Source of the DNA: Micromonospora endolithica
GTDB lineage: Bacteria > Actinomycetota > Actinomycetes > Mycobacteriales > Micromonosporaceae
Reading direction: 5' to 3'
NCBI RefSeq assembly: GCF_003626595.1
Contig: NZ_RBAK01000021.1
Span: forward strand, 1-64,000
Length of the DNA stretch: 64,000 bases
A model generated the notes under the pieces. The model made no database searches. It saw only the letters and a list, made by a program, of their open reading frames with translations, and was not told the origin of the DNA. Every line of letters starts with the position of its first letter. The stretch's first letter is position 1. Positions 31,590 to 40,727 of the stretch are shown here, one piece after another. The translations under genes were made by a program, and so were the position numbers.

Positions 31590-33884
31590 TCAGGTGGGGC
31601 GGAGGATGCCCAGGCGTTTGGTGGCTCGGGTGAGGGCTACGTAGAGGTCGCTTTTTCCGCGCTTGGACTCACTGACGATCTGGTCCGGGTCGGCCAGCAG
31701 GACGGCGTCGAACTCCAGGCCCTTGGCCTGGGCGACGGTCAGCACCACCACCGTGCTCTCCAGTTCCGGGTGCTCGCCGACGGCGGCCTCGGGCAGGGCG
31801 GCGGCGAGCGCGGCGCCCAGCTCGTCGACCCGGCCGGCGGGCACGATCACGCCGAGCCGGCCGTCGCCCAGGTCGGCCGCCTCCCGCGCGGCGGCGTCCA
31901 CCAGCTCCGCGGCGAGCCGGTCCGACGGCACCGCCCGGTCCCACGGTGGCGTGCCGCCGACCCGCACCGAGCGCGGCGGGCGCAGCGCCGGGTCGATCTG
32001 GGCGAGCACGTCCGCGGCGACCGCCATGATCTCGGCCGGGGTGCGGTAGCTGACGGTCAGCTCCTCCAGCCGCCACCGCTGCGCCACGTACGGCTCCAGC
32101 GCGTCGGCCCAGGACGGGGTGCCGGCCAGCGCGCCGGTCTGCGCCACGTCGCCGACGATCGTCATCGACCGGCTGGGGCAGCGGCGCATCAGCAGCCGCC
32201 ACGCGAGCGGCGACAGTTCCTGCGCCTCGTCCACGATCACGTGGCCGAACGCCCAGCTCCGGTCGGCCGCGGCACGTTGCGCGGTGGTCAGCCGCTCGGC
32301 CTCCTCCTGCCGTTCCAGCAGCCGGTCGGCGTCGATGAGGTCGGTGACGCCGAGGATCTCGCCGCCCTCGGCCTCGTCCTCCACGTCGATCGAGCGGGAG
32401 CCCCGGGCGATCTCCAGCACGCCCTCGGCGTACTCCCGCTGGAACGCCCGGATCCGCTCCCGCCGGGCCTGCGCGGCGCGGTCGTCCTCGCCCAGCAGCT
32501 CCGCCGCCTCGTCCAGCAGCGGCACGTCGGCCGGCGTCCAGCCGCTCTCCGCGCGAAGCAGCAGGGCCCGCTCGGCGTCGGTCAGCGCGGGCGCGGCGGC
32601 GGCGATCCGGTCCGGGTCGGCGAACAGGTCGGCCAGCAGCCGCTGCGGGGTGAGCACCGGCCAGAGCTGGTCGAGTACGGCGCGTACCTCGGGCTCGTCA
32701 CGCAGCTCCCGGCGGATCTCGGCGACGTCGGCCTCGTCGAGCAGGTTCTCCCCGCCGAGCGGGTCGGCGCCGATCCGTTCGGCCACCTGGTCGGCGAGGG
32801 CGTGCACGATCTCGATGTCGAACACGGCGCGGGCCAGGTTGTGCGGCCGTCCGGAGCGGCGGGCGCGGTCCCGGGCGGCCCGCGCGGTCTCCGGGTCGAG
32901 CCGCAGGATCTCCCGCTGCGGGAGTTCGATCTCCAGGGGCTCGTCGGGCACCCACTGCCGGTCCCGGACGGCGGCGGCCAGCACGTCGACCATGACCGGC
33001 TGACCCTTCAGCGCCGCCGTGCCGGCCGGCTCGGTCCGCCGTGCGTCGACCCCGGGGAACAGGTCGGCCGGGGTACGCAGCAGCACGCCGGTCTCGGCGA
33101 GCGTGGGCAGCACCTGGGAGATGTAGCGCAGGAACGTCGCGTTCGGGCCGACCAGCAGCACGCCCCGGGTGGAGAGCTGCTGCCGGTGGGTGTAGAGCAG
33201 GTACGCCGCCCGGTGCAGCGCGACCGCGGTCTTGCCGGTGCCCGGCCCGCCCTGCACCACCAGCACGCCGGGTAGGTCGGCGCGGATGATCCGGTCCTGC
33301 TCGGCCTGGATGGTCTCCACGATGTCGCGCATCCGGCCGGTCCGGCCGGCGTCCAGCGCGGCGAGCAGCGACGCCTCGCCGGTCAGTTCCTCGTGCGCGG
33401 TGGGTGAGGCGGTGGCGATGTCGAGCACCTCGTCGTTGAACCCGGTGACCTTGCGCTGCCGGGTGCGCAGGTGCCGCCGGCGGCGTACGCCCTGGGGGTT
33501 CGCGGCGGTGGCGAGGTAGAAGGCGCGGGCTGCCGGCGCCCGCCAGTCCATCAGCAGCGGGTCGTAGTCGCCGGCGGTGTCGAAGATGCCGATCCGGCCG
33601 ATGTAGTGGCGACCGCCGTCGTCGGTGTCCAGCCGGCCGAAGCAGAGGCCACTCTCCACCGCGGAGTACTGCTCGACCTGGTCGGCGTACATCCGGACGG
33701 CGCTGTCCCGTTGGGACCGCGCCTGGAGGGTGCCGCCGGTCGCCCGCAGTTCCCCGGTCAGCCGCCGGGCGGCCTGCTCGCGCAGACCGTCCAGCCGGTC
33801 GTAGAGCATCGAGACGTACTCCTGCTCGCGGCCGATCTCGTCGTCGGTCGGCGCGGCACCGGGACCGTCGGAGTGCCTTGACAA
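31590..33884 (-). CDS. HelR/HelD-like RNA polymerase-associated helicase
   Basis: 764 aa superfamily 1 ATPase of the HelD group: long N-terminal helical arm (EIGREQEYVSMLYDRLDGLR), Walker A GGPGTGKTA (212-220), then HRAAYLLYTHR, DEAQELSP (Walker B), SYRTPAEI and VALTRA at the end. It lacks UvrD DNA-repair accessory domains. In actinobacteria such proteins (HelR) displace stalled RNA polymerase and protect it from rifamycins. A TTG at 33884 with GGGAGA 5 bases upstream is the best start; the open frame upstream to 34031 is leader sequence. The leader contains an unusual AT-rich hairpin, and a RAE-like element was not found. Confidence 0.9.
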   Translation of the reverse strand: MSRHSDGPGAAPTDDEIGREQEYVSMLYDRLDGLREQAARRLTGELRATGGTLQARSQRDSAVRMYADQVEQYSAVESGLCFGRLDTDDGGRHYIGRIGIFDTAGDYDPLLMDWRAPAARAFYLATAANPQGVRRRRHLRTRQRKVTGFNDEVLDIATASPTAHEELTGEASLLAALDAGRTGRMRDIVETIQAEQDRIIRADLPGVLVVQGGPGTGKTAVALHRAAYLLYTHRQQLSTRGVLLVGPNATFLRYISQVLPTLAETGVLLRTPADLFPGVDARRTEPAGTAALKGQPVMVDVLAAAVRDRQWVPDEPLEIELPQREILRLDPETARAARDRARRSGRPHNLARAVFDIEIVHALADQVAERIGADPLGGENLLDEADVAEIRRELRDEPEVRAVLDQLWPVLTPQRLLADLFADPDRIAAAAPALTDAERALLLRAESGWTPADVPLLDEAAELLGEDDRAAQARRERIRAFQREYAEGVLEIARGSRSIDVEDEAEGGEILGVTDLIDADRLLERQEEAERLTTAQRAAADRSWAFGHVIVDEAQELSPLAWRLLMRRCPSRSMTIVGDVAQTGALAGTPSWADALEPYVAQRWRLEELTVSYRTPAEIMAVAADVLAQIDPALRPPRSVRVGGTPPWDRAVPSDRLAAELVDAAAREAADLGDGRLGVIVPAGRVDELGAALAAALPEAAVGEHPELESTVVVLTVAQAKGLEFDAVLLADPDQIVSESKRGKSDLYVALTRATKRLGILRPT

Positions 33885-33912
33885 GCCGTCTCCCAATTGG
33901 TTAGTCTCTTTC

Positions 33913-33941
33913 AAAGAACGGCCATCGAGCCGTTCTTTTTT
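33913..33941. promoter_or_regulatory. AT-rich hairpin with T6 tract in the helR leader
   Basis: Arms AAAGAACGGC (33913-33922) and GCCGTTCTTT (33929-33938), 6-nt loop, followed on the plus strand by an unbroken T6. Read on the plus strand it is a textbook intrinsic terminator, rare in this genome; read on the minus strand it is a leader hairpin 29 bases before the TTG start of helR, preceded by A-tracts. It may block antisense transcription or act as an attenuator of helR. Confidence 0.7.
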
Positions 33942-33966
33942 GTTGCCTGAACTGAGAAAGATACCG

Positions 33967-34065
33967 CCCGCTGTCGTGCCGGACCAGGCCGGCCGGGCGA
34001 GTCCGCGGCCACGGCGCGCCGGTCCGGGCACGACAGCGGGGGCCCGCGCCGACGCGCGGACCCCC
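33967..34065 (-). terminator. double hairpin terminator after the LolA-like gene
   Basis: Two overlapping structures 19-117 bases past the minus-strand stop at 34084: a 10-of-11-bp stem (34038-34048 with 34055-34065) and a larger inverted repeat with perfect 13-bp arms (33967-33979, 34028-34040). They share three bases, so only one can form fully at a time. Confidence 0.75.
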
Positions 34066-34083
34066 GACCGGTGTGGTCGTCGT

Positions 34084-35178
34084 TCAGCCCCGGGCGACCT
34101 CGTACAGCCGCTCCGGGGTCACCGCGCCGGCGATCAGCCGCCCGTCGTCGGTCAGCAGCGCGGTCACCAGCTTGCTGGTGAACAGCCGGCCGCTGCCCCA
34201 GTCACCCTTGACCTCCGGAAGGCCGCCGAGCAGCGCCGCCACGTCCGGTCCGTCTCCGGCCGCGGCAGGCTTGTCCGCCGTCGGGACCGCGCCGTCGGTC
34301 CGCGCGACCACCACGGTGGTCCAGCCCTCGCCGACGGTACGCACGTCGGGGCGCTTCCCGTCGGCCGGCTCCGCCCGCTCGCCGGTGGGCCTCGGGGTGT
34401 CCTTCTGCTCGGTCACCTTCACCCCGGGTGGCGGGTTGAAGCTGAACTGGTCGGCGTCCGGCCGGGCGTAGGACACCTGGGTGAACGCCATCTCGAACGC
34501 CGGCGAGTCGCTGCCGTCGGCGAACACCTCGAACCGCAGCGGCACGTGCTCCTTGGCGTCGATCGCGATGCGTACCTGGTTGACCAGCGAGGCGGCGTCG
34601 CGCGGCGCGACCACCAGCTCGTACGCGTCCCGCCCGGCCACCGTGGCGGCCCGGCCGACGCTCACCTCGGTGGTCGGGTCGATCGCCCGCAGCGCCTGGT
34701 CGGCGGCCTCCTGCGGGGTCGCCGGCAGCTCCGGGGCGGTGCGCTGCCCGGCCTCGGCGGGCAACGTGCGGTGGGTGGCGGTGTTGCTGCGGCTGTTCCA
34801 GGTCCACACGTCCCGGCCGTTGCGGACGATGTCCTGCTGGCCGAGGGTGTCCAGCAGGGCGACCCGCTGCTTGTCCGGGCCCGAGTGCCACACCCGCAGG
34901 GTGTGCGTACCGGTCAGCAGGGTGGTCAGCTCGTTGCCGCCGACCAGCCCGACGACCGGGGGCAGACCCAGGTCGGCGCGCTGTACGACGGTGCCGGACA
35001 GCCCGTCGAGGCGGGACGTCTGCAGGTCGACCAGGAGCTGGGCGGCGGTCCGGGGCGGCAGGGTCGGCTCGGCCTGGGCGGCGAACGTGCCGATCGCGGC
35101 ACCTCCGCCGACCACGGTCACGGCGGCGGTCAGCGGGACCAGCCAGCGCAGGACGGGACGGGACTTCAGGACGGACAT
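34084..35178 (-). CDS. LolA-like/MucB-like exported protein
   Basis: 364 aa. An N-terminal membrane anchor or signal (LRWLVPLTAAVTVVGGGAAIG, residues 8-28) precedes a beta-rich domain with LSGTVVQRADLGLPP, VWTWNSRSNTATHR and VPLRFEVFADG, typical of the LolA/LppX/RseB superfamily that binds lipid chains. A later Pro/Glu/Lys-rich region and a C-terminal LLTDDGRLIAGAV(T)PERLYEVA end the protein. The likely role is lipid handling or anti-sigma regulation outside the membrane. ATG at 35178 with GGAGGT 5 bases upstream. Confidence 0.8.
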   Translation of the reverse strand: MSVLKSRPVLRWLVPLTAAVTVVGGGAAIGTFAAQAEPTLPPRTAAQLLVDLQTSRLDGLSGTVVQRADLGLPPVVGLVGGNELTTLLTGTHTLRVWHSGPDKQRVALLDTLGQQDIVRNGRDVWTWNSRSNTATHRTLPAEAGQRTAPELPATPQEAADQALRAIDPTTEVSVGRAATVAGRDAYELVVAPRDAASLVNQVRIAIDAKEHVPLRFEVFADGSDSPAFEMAFTQVSYARPDADQFSFNPPPGVKVTEQKDTPRPTGERAEPADGKRPDVRTVGEGWTTVVVARTDGAVPTADKPAAAGDGPDVAALLGGLPEVKGDWGSGRLFTSKLVTALLTDDGRLIAGAVTPERLYEVARG

Positions 35179-35286
35179 GTGAGCACCTCCGGGGACCATC
35201 CTGCCGGTTCGACACTGTGAACGTGCTGAGGAAAGCCCCTAGGGGCGGGAGCCTACGGGTGGCACCCGGCCGGCGGGCCGGCTTCC

Positions 35287-36312
35287 TCAGCCGGGCCGGA
35301 TCAGCAGCAGGACGACGGTGGCCAGGTAGATGAGCGGGATGGCGGCCCCTTCGAAACCGATTCCCCGCCGTTCCCGGATGATCAGCCCGGCCGCGAGCGT
35401 GGCGGTCATCAGCGTGGTCATCCCGGTGAACAGCAGTCCCGACAGGTTCGCCTCGGAATAGATCGACCCGGGTCGGTAGGTGGCGTCGGCGAGGAAGATC
35501 ATCAGCGCGTCGAAGGCGTTGCCACCGAGGATGTTGCCGATGCCGAGCGTCAACGCCCCGATCCGGATCGCCGCGATGAGGGTGATCAGTTCCGGCAGGG
35601 AGGTGAGCGCGGTGGTGAGCGTGAAGCCCACGAAACCACTGGGCAGACCCGAGGCCGCCACCACGCCGAGCCCGCCCTGACCGATGAGGAAGCCGGTGGC
35701 GGCCACCACGGCGGCCAGCGCGGCCAGCCGGAACCACAACCGGCGGACGCTCACGCCGGAGTTCGTGTTCGCCGGCACGTCCTGACGGGTGTCGCTGGTG
35801 TTGCGGGCGAACCACATCGGTTCCCGGCGCAGCCGGCGCAGCAGCACCAGACCGTACAGGTAGATGACGGGGATCAGCAGGCTCGCGGGATGCACCCAGA
35901 GGATGGCGAGTTTCGGCGTCGCGTACGCCACCACGGGCAGGCAGAGCAGCGCCACCAGCACGAGCGCCTGCAGCACGTTCTCCAGCGACGCCGCCGCGTG
36001 TTCGATGTTCGACCGGCGGTAGAGCAGGTCGGCGATGGCCAGCCACACCGTCTGCACCGCGATGCCACCGATCGGGTTGGCGAGGGCGAACTCGGCGTCC
36101 TGCCGTACCGAGCCGATGATCGTGGTGGCGATGCCGGGCAGCGAGGTCACCGCGCCGAGCAGCAGGGCGCCGGCCACCGCCTCGCCCATCCCGGTCCGGT
36201 CGGCCAGTTCGTCCGCGGTGCGGGCCAGCGCCGAGCCGGCGAACAGGATGGCCACCAGCGCGGTGAGCAGCGCGATCACGCTGGGTACGAGTGGCCAGGT
36301 GCCGGCGATCAT
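35287..36312 (-). CDS. cation/Ca2+ exchanger family membrane protein
   Basis: 341 aa with about ten hydrophobic helices in two homologous halves. Each half has an alpha-repeat: GEAVAGALLLGAVTSLPGIAT and FVGFTLTTALTSLPELITLIA, with acidic or small residues in the helix as in the CaCA family. The half-repeats are followed by NPIGGIAVQ and GNILGGNAFD. It probably exchanges Na+ or H+ for Ca2+ or another cation. No regulator is adjacent on the same strand. It lies 108 bases before the LolA-like gene, so may share its transcript. Confidence 0.88.
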   Translation of the reverse strand: MIAGTWPLVPSVIALLTALVAILFAGSALARTADELADRTGMGEAVAGALLLGAVTSLPGIATTIIGSVRQDAEFALANPIGGIAVQTVWLAIADLLYRRSNIEHAAASLENVLQALVLVALLCLPVVAYATPKLAILWVHPASLLIPVIYLYGLVLLRRLRREPMWFARNTSDTRQDVPANTNSGVSVRRLWFRLAALAAVVAATGFLIGQGGLGVVAASGLPSGFVGFTLTTALTSLPELITLIAAIRIGALTLGIGNILGGNAFDALMIFLADATYRPGSIYSEANLSGLLFTGMTTLMTATLAAGLIIRERRGIGFEGAAIPLIYLATVVLLLIRPG

Positions 36313-36452
36313 GCGGCGTCCTCCAGGGGCGGTCCGGAAGCAGGGGCACGTTCCCCCTCACCCGTACCCACCGGGTCCGACCCGACTCCTCCGGCCGGGG
36401 ACGCCGCGCCCGACCTGATGGCGAATTGGTCCCCGGGTGGCACCCTTGAGCG

Positions 36453-37109
36453 GTGCGGTTGCTGGTGGTGGAGGACGAGTCCCGGTTGGCGTCGGCGTTG
36501 CGGCGCGGCCTGGCTGCGGAGGGTTTCGCGGTGGACGTCGCGGACAGCGGTCCGGCCGGGCTGGACGCCGCCCGGCACGGCGGCTACGACGCGATGATCC
36601 TGGACGTGATGTTGCCCGGCCTGTCCGGCTACGAGGTGGTGCGCCGGCTGCGCGCCGAGGAGCACTGGCTGCCGGTGCTGATGCTGTCGGCCAAGGACGG
36701 CGAGTACGACCAGGCCGACGGGTTGGACTGCGGCGCGGACGACTACCTCACCAAGCCCTTCTCGTACGTGGTGCTGCTGGCCCGGCTGCGGGCGCTGTTA
36801 CGCCGTGGGGCGCCGGAGCGGCCCACCGTGCTGGTGGCCGGCGACCTGACACTCGACCCCGCCCGGCGGCGGGTGACCCGGGCCGACGCCGAGGTGGCCC
36901 TGACCGCGCGCGAGTACGCGCTGCTGGACTACCTGATCCGCCGGGCCGGCCAGGTCGTGTCGAAGACCGAGTTGCTCGACCACGTCTGGGACGCCGGGAT
37001 GGAGACCGCCCCGAACGCCGTCGAGGTCTACGTCGGCTACCTCCGCCGCAAGATCGGCCGGGAGCGGTTGGAGACCGTCCGCGGCGCCGGCTACCGCCTG
37101 GCGACATGA
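36453..37109 (+). CDS. OmpR/PhoB-family response regulator
   Basis: 218 aa. The receiver domain has the acidic pair E7-D8, phospho-acceptor Asp51 (ILDVMLPG), the Thr/Ser switch in LMLSAKDGE and Lys in TKPF. The winged-helix output domain follows (VALTAREYALLDYLIRRAGQ ... GAGYRLAT). It is phosphorylated by the histidine kinase encoded 4 bases into its end. GTG at 36453; ACCCTT about 6 bases upstream may be the -10 of a leaderless transcript. Target genes unknown. Confidence 0.95.
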   Translation: MRLLVVEDESRLASALRRGLAAEGFAVDVADSGPAGLDAARHGGYDAMILDVMLPGLSGYEVVRRLRAEEHWLPVLMLSAKDGEYDQADGLDCGADDYLTKPFSYVVLLARLRALLRRGAPERPTVLVAGDLTLDPARRRVTRADAEVALTAREYALLDYLIRRAGQVVSKTELLDHVWDAGMETAPNAVEVYVGYLRRKIGRERLETVRGAGYRLAT

Positions 37110-38500
37110 GCGGCGGCCCGTTGGCGGCGCGGCTGCGGGCGGGCCTGGGCCTGCGCGGGCGGCTCATGGTGATCGGCGTCCTCGGCGTCTCGGCGGGGTT
37201 GGTCGCCGGCGGGTTGGTGCTGCTCGGCGTGCTCGGTTGGGCCCTGGATCGCACCGTCGACACCGATGCCTTCCGGACCGCCGACGCGGTCGCCCTGCTG
37301 GCCGCCGAGGACGCCCTGCCCGACCCGCTGCCGGTGGCCGGCGGGCAGGTCCGGGTGCAGGTGGTGGACGCGCGGGGCCGGGTGCGGGCCGCCTCGATCG
37401 ACGCCGACCGGCTGGTGCCGATGGTGCGCCCGGAGCGGATCGACCGGGACGCCCGGACCCGGCTGACCGTGCCGGGGGAGCGGGTCGGCCTGACCGGGCC
37501 GGTGCGGGTGGTGGCCGTGCCGGCGGGGACCGCCGCCGACCCGCTGACCGTGCTGGTCGCCCGGTCGCTGGGTGACGTGCGGCAGAGCGCGCACGTGGTC
37601 CGGACGGTGCTGCTGGTCAGTTTCCCGCTGCTGGTGCTGGTGCTCGCGCTGGTGGCCTGGCGGGTGGTGGGCGCGACGCTGCGGCCGGTGGAGGCGCTGC
37701 GCCGGGGTGCCGAGGAGATCACCGGGTCGGACCGGGGCGGGCGGCTGCCGGTGCCGGCGTCGCGGGACGAGATCCACCGGCTGGCGGTGACCCTGAACGG
37801 CATGCTGGACCGGCTGCGCTCGGGGCGGGACCGGCAGCGGGCGTTCGTCGCCGACGCCGCGCACGAGCTGCGCAGCCCGCTGGCGAACATGCGGACCGAG
37901 CTGGAGGTCGCCCAGCGACTGGCCGATCGCACCGACTGGACGGCGGTGTCGGCCGACCTGCTCACCGACGTGGAGCGGCTCAGCCGGCTCGTCGACGACC
38001 TGCTGCTGCTGGCCCGTACCGACGAGGCGCCTCCCGCCCGGGCCGCCGGGCCGGTCGAGCTGGGCGGACTGCTGGCCGCGGTGGCCGCCCGGTACCCGGC
38101 GGTCGAGGTGGTCGACCCGGCGACGCCGCTGTGGACCGTCGGGGACGCCGACGAGCTGCGCCGGATCCTCACCAACCTGGTCGACAACGCGGTCCGGCAC
38201 GCCCGCTCCCGGGTGGTGCTGGGCGCCGGGCCGGACGGGGCGTACCACCGGGTGACGGTGACCGACGACGGGCCGGGCATCCCGGCCGCGGACCGGGAGC
38301 GGGTGTTCCGTCGGTTCGCCCGGCTGGACCCGGGCCGGGATCGGGACGCCGGCGGGGCGGGCCTGGGCCTGGCGATCGTGCGCGAGCTGACCCGCCGGGC
38401 CGGCGGCCGGGTCCACCTCGGCGACGCCGAACCGGGCCCCGGGCTGCGGGTGGACGTGCTGCTGCCGGTCCTGCCGCGGCCGGACGACGGCGACCGCTGA
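37106..38500 (+). CDS. sensor histidine kinase
   Basis: 464 aa. Two membrane helices (about 21-45 and 164-185) bracket a 120-residue extracytoplasmic sensor; then HAMP, a dimerisation helix with phospho-His253 in AAHELRSPLANM, and an ATP-binding domain with N-box LTNLVDNAVRHA, DDGPGIP and GAGLGLAIV. ATG overlaps the response regulator stop (ATGA), so the pair is co-translated. The signal is unknown; the sensor has no conserved metal or disulfide Cys. Confidence 0.95.
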   Translation: MSGGPLAARLRAGLGLRGRLMVIGVLGVSAGLVAGGLVLLGVLGWALDRTVDTDAFRTADAVALLAAEDALPDPLPVAGGQVRVQVVDARGRVRAASIDADRLVPMVRPERIDRDARTRLTVPGERVGLTGPVRVVAVPAGTAADPLTVLVARSLGDVRQSAHVVRTVLLVSFPLLVLVLALVAWRVVGATLRPVEALRRGAEEITGSDRGGRLPVPASRDEIHRLAVTLNGMLDRLRSGRDRQRAFVADAAHELRSPLANMRTELEVAQRLADRTDWTAVSADLLTDVERLSRLVDDLLLLARTDEAPPARAAGPVELGGLLAAVAARYPAVEVVDPATPLWTVGDADELRRILTNLVDNAVRHARSRVVLGAGPDGAYHRVTVTDDGPGIPAADRERVFRRFARLDPGRDRDAGGAGLGLAIVRELTRRAGGRVHLGDAEPGPGLRVDVLLPVLPRPDDGDR

Positions 38501-38504
38501 CCGG

Positions 38505-40169
38505 TCAGCGGCGCCGGGTGCAGACCTCCTTGCTGCGGGCGATCGACTCGGCCGACCAGACCACCGCGACGGTGAAGCAGTAGTCGGTGTTCCGGTCGAG
38601 GTTGTAGACGACGAACTCGGCGGTGCCGGCGGGCAGGTTGGCGAACGCGCTCGTGGTCTGCCCGGCCCGGCCGCCGGAGATAACCACCGGGCCCTCACCG
38701 CCGGCCGGATAGGTCCACCGCAGCACCACGCTGTCCCGGTTGTCGCGCAGGGTCAGCCCGCCGGGCGGGGTGCCGGGCGAGGCGGGCCCACCGGTGGTCG
38801 GCGCGGCGGACGCGGTGGTCGCCGCCGGCGCGGCGCCGGTCGGTGCCGGCGGGCCGCTGGCGGCGGGCACCGCCGGGTCCTCGTCGGAGTCGAAGCGGGA
38901 CACTCCGGCGACCACCGCCGCCGCGCCGAGCAGCACCACCGCCACCCCGCCGGCGACCAGCGGCAGCATCCGGTTGCGCGGCGACGGGGGCGCGCGGTGC
39001 ACCGGCACCGGCAGCAGTCGCGAGGGGGTGTACGGCGTGTCGGTCGGGGTCGGGGCGGCGTGGTGGCGGATCCGGTGCACGCCGTCGGCCTCCTCGGTGC
39101 CGGCCAGCGGCACCACCGACGGGGGGACCGGGTCCTGTTCGGGTGGCCACCAGTCCCGCTCGGCGGCATCGGCGTCCGTCACCCCGGAACGGGCCGGACC
39201 GGTGCCGGCCGCCCCGATGTAGGTCGGGCCGGGGTAGCTCGGGTCGTCGTACGCCGGGTCGGGGTGGGCGGGTCCGGTGGTGGACGGGTCGTCGACCGGC
39301 TGGCGCGGCGACGGCACGGTGTGCGGGTGCTCGGTGTGCGGCGGCGGTGGCTCGGCGGGCCGGTAGCCGGCCTGGGAGGGGTGATAGGCGTACGGCTCGC
39401 CGGGTCCGTCGCCGAGCGGTGGGGTGCGCGCGGTGGGCACGATCGGGGTGTCCCGGTCGACCGGGGTGGCGTCGGCGCAGACGTGGTCGGGGTTGGCGGC
39501 GGCTCGGGCCAAACCGGCCACCTGCGCGGCCAGGGGGTCGGCGGCCGGCAGGTGCTGCCGGCACAGTTCCCGGGCCAGAGCCAGGTTGTCGTGCGCGTCG
39601 GCGAACTGCCCGCAGTCGCGCTGCATCGCGCCGAGCCGGGCGAGCATCTTGATGCCGCTGGGGTGCCCGTCGCCGTACACCTCGCGGTGCAGCTCCCACG
39701 CGTCGGTGAGCCGGTCCCGGGCGACCTCGCACTGGCCGCGCGCGTACTCCACGGTGGCCAGGTCGGCGTGCGCGGCGAGCACCCGCAGCGACTCCGGCCC
39801 GTCCAGCGCGGTCAGTTCGATGATCACCTCCTGGTAGAGGCGGGCGGCGCGGGACCAGCTACCGACCCGGTGCAGCACCGCGGCGAGGGTGGCGGCGGCG
39901 GCGATGGTGCGCTGGTCGGAGCGGCCGTGCAGCCGGGTGGTGGCCGCGTACGCGAAGGCGGCCCAGCCCCGCGCGGAGTGCGGTTCGCCGAGCGCGACCA
40001 GGACCCGCGCCTGGAGGCTGGCGGCCTCGGCCAGCTCCGGTGTGGCGTTGGCCGGGCGCGGGTCGGCCTCGGTCAGCGCGTCGGCCAGGAGCCGCTGGGC
40101 GCCGGCGAGGTCGCCGGAGGACACCAGGTGGTGCGCTTGGTCAGTCAGGTCACCGAAGCCGGAGGGCAC
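38505..40169 (-). CDS. TPR and FN3-type protein with membrane helix
   Basis: 554 aa. Residues about 1-210 are tetratricopeptide-like helical repeats (SLQARVLVALGEPHSARGWA, RAARLYQEVIIEL, DNLALARELC). A Pro/His/Tyr-rich low-complexity region (about 215-400) precedes one membrane helix (MLPLVAGGVAVVLLGAAAVVAG) and an extracytoplasmic fibronectin-III-like module with RDNRDSVVLRWTYPAGGEGP and YNLDRNTDYCFTVAV. A protein-interaction adaptor linking cytoplasm and envelope is likely. Convergent with the histidine kinase, 4 bases apart. GTG at 40169. Confidence 0.82.
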   Translation of the reverse strand: MPSGFGDLTDQAHHLVSSGDLAGAQRLLADALTEADPRPANATPELAEAASLQARVLVALGEPHSARGWAAFAYAATTRLHGRSDQRTIAAAATLAAVLHRVGSWSRAARLYQEVIIELTALDGPESLRVLAAHADLATVEYARGQCEVARDRLTDAWELHREVYGDGHPSGIKMLARLGAMQRDCGQFADAHDNLALARELCRQHLPAADPLAAQVAGLARAAANPDHVCADATPVDRDTPIVPTARTPPLGDGPGEPYAYHPSQAGYRPAEPPPPHTEHPHTVPSPRQPVDDPSTTGPAHPDPAYDDPSYPGPTYIGAAGTGPARSGVTDADAAERDWWPPEQDPVPPSVVPLAGTEEADGVHRIRHHAAPTPTDTPYTPSRLLPVPVHRAPPSPRNRMLPLVAGGVAVVLLGAAAVVAGVSRFDSDEDPAVPAASGPPAPTGAAPAATTASAAPTTGGPASPGTPPGGLTLRDNRDSVVLRWTYPAGGEGPVVISGGRAGQTTSAFANLPAGTAEFVVYNLDRNTDYCFTVAVVWSAESIARSKEVCTRRR

Positions 40170-40216
40170 GCCCCATCGTGCTCATCCGACGACGGTAAGT
40201 ACAAGACCCGCGCCGG

Positions 40217-40681
40217 TCAGGTTTCCCGTAGATGGTCGACAAGTGCCTCGCTGATCCGGCGCAACTGGTCGACCTGGGCCGGGCTCAGCGGGTCGAACAG
40301 GTGCCGTCGTACGCCCTCGACGTGGCCGGGCGCGGCGGCCGCGAGGGTGGCGTGGCCGGCGTCGGTGAGCCGCGCGACCTGCCCGCGCCGGTCGGTGGGG
40401 CAGTCCTCCCGGCGGACCCAGCCGGCGGACTCCAGCCGGCTCACCGCGTGCGAGAGGCGGCTGCGCGACGAGCCGCTGGCCTCGGCGAGGTCGCTCATCC
40501 GCAGTTGCCGCCCGGGTGCCTCGGAGAGGCGGACCAGGATCTCGTAGTAGGCGTGCGGGATGCCGGCGTCACGCTGCAACTCGCGGTCCAGCGTCTCCAT
40601 CAGCGCCCGGGAGGCGGTCAGGAACGCCCGCCAGGTGCGCTGCTCGTCCGGGTCCAGCCAACGGGTCATGACGGCGATCAT
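40217..40681 (-). CDS. MarR family transcriptional regulator
   Basis: 154 aa (150 from an inner ATG at 40669). Winged helix: LRMSDLAEASGSSRSRLSHAVSRLESAGWVRRE, wing DRRGQVARLTDAG. It is divergent from the VOC gene, and the 46 bases between the starts hold a GTTGA-N4-TCAAC palindrome over the VOC -35. The likely role is repression of the VOC gene and itself, relieved by a small aromatic or electrophilic ligand. Confidence 0.92.
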   Translation of the reverse strand: MIAVMTRWLDPDEQRTWRAFLTASRALMETLDRELQRDAGIPHAYYEILVRLSEAPGRQLRMSDLAEASGSSRSRLSHAVSRLESAGWVRREDCPTDRRGQVARLTDAGHATLAAAAPGHVEGVRRHLFDPLSPAQVDQLRRISEALVDHLRET

Positions 40682-40691
40682 ACGCCATTTA

Positions 40692-40721
40692 GTTGAACGC
40701 TCAACAAAATCGCGCTACCGT
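40692..40721 (+). promoter_or_regulatory. MarR operator on a leaderless VOC promoter
   Basis: Palindrome GTTGA-acgc-TCAAC (40692-40705) overlaps TTGAAC -35 (40693-40698); 17-bp spacer; TACCGT -10 (40716-40721); ATG at 40728, six bases later. Strong support for an operator-controlled leaderless gene. Confidence 0.75.
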
Positions 40722-40727
40722 CGGGGC

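Noticed and set aside
33884..34031. Longer HelR reading from a GTG at 34031
   Set aside because: The added 49 residues run through the AT-rich hairpin and the terminator of the upstream gene and have no family similarity; the TTG with GGGAGA fits better.
33939..34083. Rifampicin-associated element (RAE) before helR
   Set aside because: I looked for a GGGGCTTGC/GCAAGCCCC-like palindrome and did not see one; the palindromes here are better explained as terminators.
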